From NCBI GenBank assembly GCA_019614645.1, contig JABWDB010000013.1, positions 1,922,001 to 1,986,000 on the forward strand: 64,000 nt of DNA, written 5' to 3'. A program made the position numbers and the translations under genes. Below are positions 58,401 to 64,000 of the stretch, piece after piece. Numbering within the stretch: position 1 is the stretch's first letter; each line of letters begins with the position of its first letter. Under the pieces are notes generated by a model that saw nothing but the letters and a program-made list of their open reading frames with translations, made no database searches and was not told the origin of the DNA. Source of the stretch: Stratiolaelaps scimitus (taxonomy: Eukaryota; Arthropoda; Arachnida; Mesostigmata; Laelapidae).

Positions 58401-59380
58401 AGCCTAGCTAAACTTACTTTGACCCGTCGTTCTTCAAAGCCCAACATAGATACTACATCAGGCGAGGTCATACGGACGCGCTATCCAAGAGCTTTCGGCT
58501 AAGTATGCACCGTATATAAATTAGTCCAATAATAGACTGGTGATATAGCAATATTCGAGTAACTTTTTCAGCGAATTTTACAATTTGCCCCGTCAAATTC
58601 GAATCAAATCTCTTTCATCGATCGAGAGATGTGAGCATCGTTCGTTTGCCTGGCTAACAATCAATGTATGTTGGATGTTTTGGCCCGCCTTAAAGTTGCC
58701 AAATGCCCGCCTCTACAAATCCGTCCTCCAACGCTGCACGAAAATACGGAACGATGTCAGAGCCTTCATAGCATATCATATGCACCGAGAAGGGCGCCTA
58801 AAGAAAATTATAGAACTTCGAAAATCTCTACGAAATTCATCTTGCTCAAATCCGTTAAGCCGTTGCATACCGACGTCGAAAAACTCCCAGAATTTTCTCT
58901 CCCTGAGGGATTCCTGGGAGACCAATCTGAATTATTTATAACTTGTCTACTGTGTAGAAGTGTCCGTTGTGGCATTTTTGAGCTGCCGACCGATGACATG
59001 TATCGCAAAAAACGAATAAGTCCAAAATCGAGCAGTCACATGACTTCTGGGGATGATATTTCGAAGTCGTTGTCGCCCACTGACAGCACTATGTCCCTCC
59101 TATCTGCGATTGTGATTTAACGTTGCCATTGTAATTGTTACAGTTAAACCTATTCACGCTAAATATGGTCCACCTTATCATTGCGTCGACCATATTCTAC
59201 CTGTTTGTCGAGCAACCGCTGCGTCTGTTTTCGAAGTCAACGTTCGAGAAGATTTTCGACGCGAACGTCACTCGCTCGCTAAAAGATGACGAAGCCATTC
59301 GATTCGAGGACTCGAAATCGCCTCAGGAATCGCCCGAGGTGACACATGAGCCTAACAAGATCGTCGGAGTCTACCTTTGA
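28804..59380 (+). CDS. NRF-6-like membrane acyltransferase-3 family protein, 12 exons, catalytic motif degenerate
   Basis: This is a multi-pass membrane protein of the 'nose resistant to fluoxetine' (NRF-6/NDG-4) family. In nematodes, members act in lipid and drug uptake or transport, and the membrane part belongs to the acyltransferase-3 family. Exons are 28804-29173, 38087-38304, 38369-38682, 38994-39082, 46508-46669, 48692-48785, 49138-49233, 49657-49822, 53228-53307, 54136-54376, 56753-57088 and 59144-59380. All have GT-AG borders with matching phases, giving 2403 nt or 800 aa, the usual family length. Residues 1-23 look like a signal peptide (MRWFVSLVGALVVWMGLIGG). The NRF domain spans about 30-300 (GDYDQCLAV, GVCAPSKCS). 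About 11 membrane segments follow. The family's R-X10-H is R363-X10-Q374. No other frame disruption is seen, so the gene is probably expressed but may lack acyltransferase activity. Confidence 0.9.
29440..30060 (+). pseudogene. Decayed non-LTR retrotransposon (LINE), reverse-transcriptase and C-terminal part
   Basis: Translated pieces in shifting frames match the LINE order. SGVPQGS (29508-29528) is the reverse-transcriptase motif around the fingers/palm. RDLGVLVSPLLELDSHI (near 29725-29775) corresponds to the post-RT 'LGV.lD..L.F..HI' block. EKHTNALDRVQNRF (near 29915-29955) corresponds to the downstream 'LE.VQ.RF' block. Stops and frameshifts separate them, so the copy is inactive. It lies in intron 1 of the NRF-6-like gene. 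Confidence 0.65.
33086..33230 (+). mobile_element. tRNA-derived SINE, second family
   Basis: The head GCGCGGTGGCTTTGGCGG... with B box GGTTCGAGTCC (33141-33151) resembles a type II tRNA (Leu/Ser-like). A unique body follows (ACATATCAGAGAACTCAAGC), and the element ends TTTAATAAACCAACAAAGC. A copy of the same body and tail is at 35.1 kb. It lies in intron 1 of the NRF-6-like gene, in sense orientation. Confidence 0.7.
35121..35210 (+). mobile_element. tRNA-derived SINE, second family, 5'-truncated copy
   Basis: It starts in the tRNA-like head at CAGGTTCGAGTCTCGCTGCG and continues ACATATAAGGGAACTTAAGC, ending TTCAATAAACCAATAAAGC. It aligns along its whole length with 33139-33225. It lies in intron 1 of the NRF-6-like gene. 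Confidence 0.7.
35935..36060 (+). repeat. GC-rich dispersed repeat, copy 2
   Basis: CCCTGCGCGCTTGTCCC is followed about 40 bases later by GGGGACCGGGGCCGCC. This is the same order as at 24.4 kb, with a shorter gap between the elements. It lies in intron 1 of the NRF-6-like gene. Confidence 0.45.
38087..39082 (+). CDS. NRF-6-like gene, exons 2-4: NRF ectodomain and first membrane span
   Basis: Exons 38087-38304, 38369-38682 and 38994-39082 encode residues 124 to about 330. Conserved ectodomain features are GDYDQCLAV, HCTIAV, FELRMGVCAPSKCS and LGCES. Their cysteines are expected to form disulfides outside the cell or in the lumen. Exon 4 provides the first membrane segment (CMTLSIFLVALGTFIQCLP). 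Introns of 64 and 311 bases are short compared with the next one (7.4 kb). Confidence 0.9.
39187..39440 (-). pseudogene. mariner-type element remnant with one terminal repeat
   Basis: TTAGGTTGACCCAAAAAA (from 39189) directly after a TA is a mariner-like terminal inverted repeat. On the minus strand, just inside it, an open frame ends with HRLKRAIGGKRYANIDLL... and LPELWDQC, which resembles the C-terminal end of mariner transposases ('...L..RW..Ci'). The other end and the catalytic region are missing. It lies in intron 4 of the NRF-6-like gene, antisense. Confidence 0.6.
41277..41513 (-). mobile_element. Hairpin-tailed tRNA-derived SINE, longest copy
   Basis: Read on the minus strand, a Pol III B-box-like GGGTTCAAATTCT (near 41467-41479) lies in the 5' part. 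About 170 bases of body follow, then CAACAGCTGAGAGTCAGCTC with the same AGCTGA...TCAGCT hairpin, and an A-rich end. AAATTCTGCA occurs at both flanks (41267-41276 and 41514-41523) as a probable target duplication. This is the best candidate for the full-length form of the family. It lies in intron 4 of the NRF-6-like gene, antisense to it. Confidence 0.65.
41630..42200 (+). pseudogene. mariner-type transposase remnant, central part
   Basis: WYKKHRTVFEFPAFGQILT then IDETWVKW (near 41685-41760) resembles the mariner block leading to the first catalytic Asp ('..TxDETW'). YPGGTAEPE and NAVTSEVYKNFL follow the usual order. After a stop, a shifted frame reads MTHPSSDLSDGDHV, a decayed form of 'HPPYSPDLaPcDy'. 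The second catalytic Asp motif (HDNARPH) is not recognisable. The copy is inactive. Confidence 0.6.
43115..43240 (-). mobile_element. Diverged SINE with related 3' hairpin
   Basis: On the minus strand a B-box-like GGGCTCGATTGCC (near 43217-43229) is followed about 80 bases later by GGCTGA-GCG-TCAGCC (43121-43135) and a short A-run. The stem differs from the other copies by a compensatory pair (A:T to G:C), while the body differs in sequence. This is either a distant family member or a second SINE that shares the tail. Confidence 0.45.
45220..45690 (+). pseudogene. mariner-type transposase remnant, C-terminal part
   Basis: AIDRKRPELSTTKGRLVFHK then SNARYH (near 45347-45420) corresponds to 'ai.ekRPel..rkgvvfHqDNARPH'. 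The catalytic Asp of HxDNARPH is Ser here. NPPDLEPSG and RALQNSLNNQILSSLDVHSK match '..PYSPDLAPSD...f.sLQnsL..k.f.sleD'. An in-frame TGA (near 45343) and diverged positions show decay. It lies in intron 4 of the NRF-6-like gene, in sense orientation. Confidence 0.6.
46508..46669 (+). CDS. NRF-6-like gene, exon 5: acyltransferase-3 signature with His-to-Gln change
   Basis: This exon encodes residues 331-384, including FDLRQNLRQLLSTRSPG and the core CLHGLRVLSLLWVVLCQTY. In this family the same place normally reads C-L-(H/D)-G-x-R-(x)10-H-(T/R)-Y, with the His essential in studied acyltransferase-3 enzymes. Here codon 374 at 46636-46638 is CAG (Gln). The upstream Arg363 is intact. A second possible donor four bases downstream breaks the phase, so GTGCGT at 46670 is preferred. 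Confidence 0.88.
46833..46882. repeat. Inverted repeat with GC-rich arms
   Basis: TGGGGCCGCCTCAGAAGGTGA (46833-46853) pairs with TCACCCTTTAAGGCGGCCCCA (46862-46882), 18 of 21 positions, around an 8-base spacer. It lies in intron 5 of the NRF-6-like gene. The GC-rich arms stand out from the AT-rich surroundings. Confidence 0.85.
48692..49822 (+). CDS. NRF-6-like gene, exons 6-8: membrane spans 3-4 and extracytoplasmic loop
   Basis: Exons 48692-48785, 49138-49233 and 49657-49822 encode residues about 385-503. They read FQLVGNGFMAVENFFFIS|GLLLSY, YLHRYIRLTFCALFSV and LAGSGPVWRENVLN...FSVNNFVP. Order and spacing match the family (usual forms VDTFFF-SGLL, HRYxRLTPAY, LGSGPxW, YINNF). However, the Asp of VDTFFF is Glu, and the PAY of RLTPAY is replaced by FCA. 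Exon 7 (96 bases) is easily missed because it gives no long open frame by itself. Confidence 0.88.
48869..48936 (-). mobile_element. tRNA-Arg(ACG) 5'-half insertion flanked by 17-bp direct repeats
   Basis: The insert 48886-48919, read on the minus strand, matches tRNA-Arg(ACG) nucleotides 1-33 (core GTGGCGCAACGGATAACGCG, one difference from the conserved metazoan sequence over this core). It stops exactly before the anticodon. Homology continues through ACGGAT into the flank by microhomology. Both sides carry the identical 17-mer TATCAGAGTTTATCCGT (48869-48885 and 48920-48936, plus strand). There is no 3' half and no poly(A). It lies in intron 6 of the NRF-6-like gene, antisense. Confidence 0.75.
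51225..52000. other. GC-rich, trinucleotide-rich island in intron 8 with open frames on both strands
   Basis: Between 51.2 and 52.0 kb the DNA is richer in GC and in GCT/CCG repeats than its surroundings. Frames of about 120 codons are open on both strands. The minus-strand one (51584-51225) starts with a signal-peptide-like segment (MRSLIVAAAAAATTAVPIAC) and has a good internal donor (CTG|GTACGT). I recognise no protein family and cannot find partner exons, so no gene is called. Confidence 0.3.
52854..52913. repeat. Perfect inverted repeat, 18-bp arms, 24-base spacer
   Basis: TTGGCAACTTTCGAACAA (52854-52871) and its exact reverse complement (52896-52913) flank a 24-base non-repetitive spacer. 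It lies in intron 8 of the NRF-6-like gene. Confidence 0.95.
53228..57088 (+). CDS. NRF-6-like gene, exons 9-11: membrane spans 5-10
   Basis: Exons 53228-53307, 54136-54376 and 56753-57088 encode residues about 504-722. They begin CTPNLWFVSADWQLHVALL, the counterpart of the family's C-x-P-W-x-W-Y-L-A-x-D-x-Q. FMRPHTHAAPFTVGICAGYL then corresponds to 'Y.kPw.R..PYlvGi..GY'. Several hydrophobic spans follow (WPLSLALMALSLLIPWLW, SMWSLGLMWIVVCCASG, LSAFLLSPVVIYYQ). The exon 10 donor is ATG|GTCAGT. A nearby GTGAGT four bases later would break the phase with exon 11. Confidence 0.88.
55060..55870 (-). pseudogene. Decayed LINE, endonuclease-RT linker and RT N-terminal part
   Basis: Read on the minus strand, RRRPWFANSSKLTLNAQR corresponds to the '..PWw...' linker upstream of RT. 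EVLGALERLQSNKAAGSGPI with NEHLK corresponds to 'eV..aL..lk..KaaG.DgI..E.lk'. FNASLREGRLLAKWGDTLL is RT motif 1, and a degenerate 'YRgiSL' follows. The copy then ends, so the catalytic Y/F-A-D-D part is absent. Frames are broken. It lies in intron 10 of the NRF-6-like gene, antisense. Confidence 0.7.
59144..59380 (+). CDS. NRF-6-like gene, exon 12: last membrane span and cytoplasmic tail
   Basis: This exon encodes residues 723-800. A final hydrophobic span (NMVHLIIASTIFYLFVEQPL) keeps the family's Glu-x-Pro ending. A charged tail of about 50 residues follows and stops at TGA 59378-59380. The acceptor ATTGTTACAG|TTAAAC is in phase 0 with exon 11. Candidate poly(A) signals are the AATAAAA near 59480 and an AATAAA near 59795. 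Confidence 0.9.
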   Translation, partial: LNLFTLNMVHLIIASTIFYLFVEQPLRLFSKSTFEKIFDANVTRSLKDDEAIRFEDSKSPQESPEVTHEPNKIVGVYL

Positions 59381-59900
59381 CAGAGTGTAGTCTACAATGT
59401 TATGAAGACTGTTAATAAGACTATTACAATAATAATAACAACAACAACAGTAATATATAGAATGATCATAACAATAATAATAAAAGTTCTGTCAAAACGG
59501 AATACGACTTCGGGTGGCTGCACGAGTTTCTCGTGACCAGCGTCGAAATTATCTTCCACAAGAGAGATATTTGTCAGTGTATATGCCGTCCCTTGGGTGA
59601 ACGGGTCAACAAAAAAGCCCGATGTGACCCAAGCACGAACAGGGAAGAGACCCTAAGTGAGATTTTTGCAGCTGACATACTACTGTCCTAGGGAAAAGAG
59701 GTTAGAAGATTCTCCAACTGACAGAAGATGTCTTACGCGTACAAAGGTGAATGATCTCTTTTACAAAGCCATTGTGCAGTTATTTTTCTTTGAATAAATA
59801 TTATTGTATTCTAATAAAGCTTATATTTTTGGGTCTTATAACCACATCTATACAACTATCAATTTTGGCTAACCAATAAATACATAGCATATATATATAC

Positions 59901-59949
<49 letters not shown>

Positions 59950-62900
59950 AGTGATCAATAAATGTACGACAATATGCTTGAGTATGACTTGCCTATAGCC
60001 CGGTAGTTTAATTACTCGAAATGAGCGCTCCAGCAGACGGCAAGTCAATATTTCATTTCTCTATGCCAAATTAAAGTACGATAGAAATATATGCAATAAA
60101 AACCCAGATATGTTGTACTTACGAAACGGTAATGTGCATTTTTATTCATCATTGCTATCTCGCCCAGTGATATCCCCACGATCCCGTTGCAAACGAGCGC
60201 TTTATCGCCCGCTTTGTTCTCGAATCAGCATCGTCGCTCGTAGATGTTTGATTATCAAGCATCTCTAGTTCTGGTTTTCGTTAGTCTGTCTCCAGTGCGC
60301 GACTACAATTCGGTGATGTGATTATTGATGATTCCATTAGTAAGGTTCACTTGCAACCATTCTATTCATAATTGCTTATTGTATCAAGTCAAGTTTTGCT
60401 CGGTTGTAGTAGAGGGCGGTGCAAAAGTACATTAATTAGTTGTTGATTATGACTGAGATACCTTGCCATCGTCGCTGACTAGATCCTCTTTGTATAGTGG
60501 ATAAACACATCTATTATTGTATTGTATATATGCGATAGTCCGCTTTAATTATTGTTAGGCTAGCCGTTTGCGTAAATGTGAATGGACGCAGTGGCTCAAA
60601 CAATGTGATGACATCTTCTCGGCAAAAAAACTATAGATTCATCTGTTGGCACTTCTGCATAGGCTTATCATCGTTCATCTTCTCATCTTTGCTTCGTTCA
60701 CGATGAGAATAAATCGGGATTGACTTTGAAACACCACTGTGATATCATTGATAGAGAACATTATATCAGCGTATCGCACTGTCGGGTAGAATCGCGAACA
60801 CATTGAAGAGATGAAATCGATTGCAGGTTCATGATCGAAGGCTGGATGGACGCAAATAGTAGAAATCTTCTCTTTCCGATAGGAGAAAGAAACTCGCGAA
60901 AATTGACAGGGAAATTCATGGACATTTATGTCAGAGGCTGTTTTTCACGAAAATATCGTTATGTTAGGCAAATGAAGAAACAAAACGCGAGGCCGGCTCA
61001 ATCGCGTATCGACAATTTCCACAAATGAAATGTGTAACCTGAATCTAATAAATCCAATATTAAAAGTCTTGGAATTGCTACACACAATCGCTTATAATTT
61101 TTACTGTGATTTATTTTACTAAATTGTGATACTAAGAAAATTACACCTGGCATACTGGAAGCTGTACAGTGAGATTATTATATCTAACTATCTCGAGCAA
61201 TTTTTGTGCTTCGAATATCGCTCATCACACATCATGGCATTAACGATATAACAGGGACAATCGTAACAGCCGTTGAGAAGCAAACGCATTGGTCCATACA
61301 TTGGTCGTCCGATCTGTTTCGGGTCGATATTCAGGGTTCGACACCCAGTTGATGGAGTAGCGATAAATGACGTTATGTCTTACGTACATTTGTGCATGCA
61401 TCTCTCGATTAAGCTGTGTACCGTGTTTATTTGAAGGTAAAATCTAATTAAGAAGCAGTTCAGTAGACGTTAAATGTTGGCTGTGACTCAGCCCGTTATG
61501 GTCTCGGAAACGATAGCGTGATTTAGCTGCAGTGTATCGTACATTTTGCCACCGGCCGCATGTCGTATGAATTCTCCTCGAAAGGCACAAGCGGCCTGCT
61601 GGGATCGCTCGATCACTCCATCTGAAAGACAGCAGCTCCATGTTCACTATCGGGTTCAACGACTTTGCATTCGTTCTAACTTCTACAAACCAATTGTTGG
61701 AGGAGCGAGAGAGAGAGAGAGAGATATTTTTATGCACAAGTAAAACCTAAAGGTAGGTTTGAGTTAATTACCTTCGAAATATAATAACAAGTTACACTAA
61801 TGTGTGTATGTGTGACAGAGAGCCCACAGCTCTCGTTGCTGTAAACAAGATCTACATCGATCAGTTAACAAAAGAATATAAAATTGACTGATTGTGCCTT
61901 GAAGTAATACGCCCAAAAGTAAACGCGACACCCTGCGGGTGGAAATTCAAGGCGACGTTTTGTCTCATTGTAAAATCGTGTCCGACCAGTTGTTTCCGCT
62001 TCTGACCGTCAAACCATGAGTGGGATACGCGTACTGGGATTCAAGTGAGCACATATTGATATAACGTTGACATAAGCCTGAATATTCCCTTAAATAAAAA
62101 GGTGTTATTGTACCGTAATGTCTACCAATGTCCGTACCAGCATAACACGTTCCACAAGTATTACAATGTAATCGACAAGCGATAACATCACTTCATTTTT
62201 GCATTGCAAGCGTACTGTGAGTGCCCTTAGTGGCCAGACGCCCATTGCATGGCTGTATGACAAATCCAGCTTGCGTTAAAGTCAATGTGCCGCTCTATCG
62301 AGCTGAACATCCAAAAATATAAGCCAAGTGCAATTTTTTTTTAAATCTTTAAGTGTAACATCATGGTATTGACAGTCGTTGCCGATTTTGAGAAGGATAG
62401 AAGCATGGGAATATTATATTACTAGCATTATTGCACACAAAGCTTGCATCCGGACGTTGTATTAATTGTACAAATCATTTCTCATAGATCAAGCCGACCT
62501 GATCGAAGTAATGCCAAGGTGCCGACTCTGGGGAAGAGATACACTCCCAGCAGAGGATGGTTTTAGCAGGCAGAGGCGTTTTGTCATCCACGTCAACCCC
62601 CCCCCCCCCCCCTGCACTGGATCGGCCCACTTCCACGGAGACTGGAGTGTCTCCGGTGGTGTCCGTGCGTTTGAAGAAAATTTCCTCCTTTCAAAAAAAA
62701 AAAGATAAAGCCGATCTCTTTGTTCCGGTGATGAAGAATTGCGAATCAACTAAACTACTAACTACTAGTTAATGTATCGGTAAACAGGGGTTGAAAAAAG
62801 AAAGATCACGGTATAACAGTAAATTGATTAAGTGGAGAACAATTCCAAAGTAGGAAATCGTACGTTACAAAATGGTGTCCTGTTGACGTCCTATTTGAAA

Positions 62901-64000
62901 ACGACTCTTACCGAATCCGAAAAAAAAAAAGAAAACCGGTTGGGATCTCATCTTTCTTCAAATCAAGATACAGATAGAAAGACAATGCTCTTTCTCTTGA
63001 AAGATTTGTTATCGTGACGACTTTGCCATGAGTTTGTTTATTTGACAATATAGAAATTCAGTTGAAAGTCAGAAGTCAATATGAAATTGTCGATATTCCT
63101 ACTGCAGCTGTCGTCGTTGTCGCTAATGCTGCGGCGGCTGCTGCTGCTACTTTTTCAACGGTCCGTGTCACGTGTCACCGTTGTACACGTGAACAGTCTG
63201 TGCCTGCAAACACTTTCATTGCTTGGGGAAGTGTATCCACCAGTTACAAATCATCTCTACCCTCAGCCCATTCAGGGCTTTATTATCATTTTATTGGCGC
63301 ATTCTGCTGTCTCTTCTAACGACCCTGCTCTGTTTCGTTGTCGTATTCAAATGATCAGTCGAGTTGGCATTGCCCACTCCTAACCGTTCTCGACGCGATA
63401 ATAAGCGATGCGCTATATTGCGCGTAATGTCTTGTCGTTATTATTACTATCATTATTATTATTATTATTATCATTATTATTCTACTTCCTTGCTCGTTGT
63501 TATCCTAGCGGACCCTGAGTAACGACACATTCATTATCTGCGACTAATATGTAGTCTATTAGTACTTGTTACTTTCTAGCGGGGGATGCATCTTCATGCG
63601 CTCGATCCCCTTACTGAAGTACATGACGATACGATCATGGAGACATGTCGCCGAACGTTCCAATGGCGCTACCTACAGCACGCACAAGTGTAACATTCAC
63701 ACACGCCATCAATCATCCAACCATCAATTCATTCACGTATACACGCAGGCAGTACCAGTCGCATACAGGACTGGATACACTCTTTGTAGTCATAAAGTTC
63801 TTGTCGTCCGGCTGTTGGGAAGATCCTCACAGTGATTACATGCAGCGGCATGCTTCCGTTCCGTGGAGACATGGATGTACGGGCGTAGACGAGCGAGCGA
63901 GAAAAAGAACTCAAGATACAGGACACAATGTGTCTGCTTCACGATCCCATGATGAGACTATATCGTCATTGGTACACTATCACAGGAAATCGTACGCCGG
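59381..64000. other. Region downstream of the NRF-6-like gene, no gene seen
   Basis: The region contains (TA)n at about 59887-59946, a possible tRNA-like B-box (GGGTTCGACACCC) near 61339, a (GA)n tract near 61709-61722, a run of about 15 C near 62597, and (ATT)n near 63440-63480. A short frame starting at 63081 (MKLSIFLLQLSSLSLM) has a signal-peptide-like start but no supporting homology. Confidence 0.4.
59887..59946. repeat. (TA)n microsatellite, interrupted
   Basis: A TA-rich tract of about 60 bases with a few interruptions (ACATA, TAAATA), about 0.5 kb downstream of the NRF-6-like stop codon. Confidence 0.95.

Overview
The window is nuclear DNA from an animal. Two multi-exon protein genes have canonical GT-AG introns. 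Intergenic space is rich in (TA)n, (CA)n and trinucleotide microsatellites, and the introns and flanks hold SINE, LINE and mariner remnants. Protein content and genome style fit an arthropod, most plausibly a mite or tick (parasitiform chelicerate). That placement is an inference, because nothing here fixes the species. I assembled all gene models by hand from reading frames, splice-site sequence and phase continuity. No database search or alignment was run.

Layout. (1) 4038-13407, minus strand: a complete ten-exon gene for a SNF2-family ATPase of the ARIP4/RAD54L2 type (about 2077 aa). It has a roughly 645-residue Pro/Gly/Gln-rich N-terminus, an acidic segment with SUMO-interaction-like motifs, the split SNF2 ATPase and an ARIP4-type C-terminus. 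All ten exons join in phase. (2) 22762-23719, minus strand: a two-exon gene for mitochondrial ribosomal protein S33 (109 aa), with a YY1-type element upstream. (3) 28804-59380, plus strand: a twelve-exon gene for a membrane protein of the NRF-6 ('nose resistant to fluoxetine') / acyltransferase-3 family (800 aa). It has a signal peptide, a cysteine-bearing NRF domain and about 11 membrane segments. Its introns carry mariner, LINE and SINE remnants. (4) The remainder, 1-4037, 13408-22761, 23720-28803 and 59381-64000, holds repeats and no gene I can support.

The three genes are not obviously related in function: a nuclear chromatin remodeller, a mitoribosome subunit and a multi-pass membrane protein. 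The most unusual observations are as follows. The NRF-6-like protein has lost the family's catalytic-type histidine (R-X10-H is R-X10-Q) and two other core motifs are eroded, so it looks like a pseudoenzyme. A 34-bp insertion matches the 5' half of tRNA-Arg(ACG) and is flanked by perfect 17-bp direct repeats. A SINE-like family has a 3' end forming a small hairpin, with a variable loop and one compensatory base-pair change. Several near-perfect fold-back sequences lie in introns and intergenic DNA.
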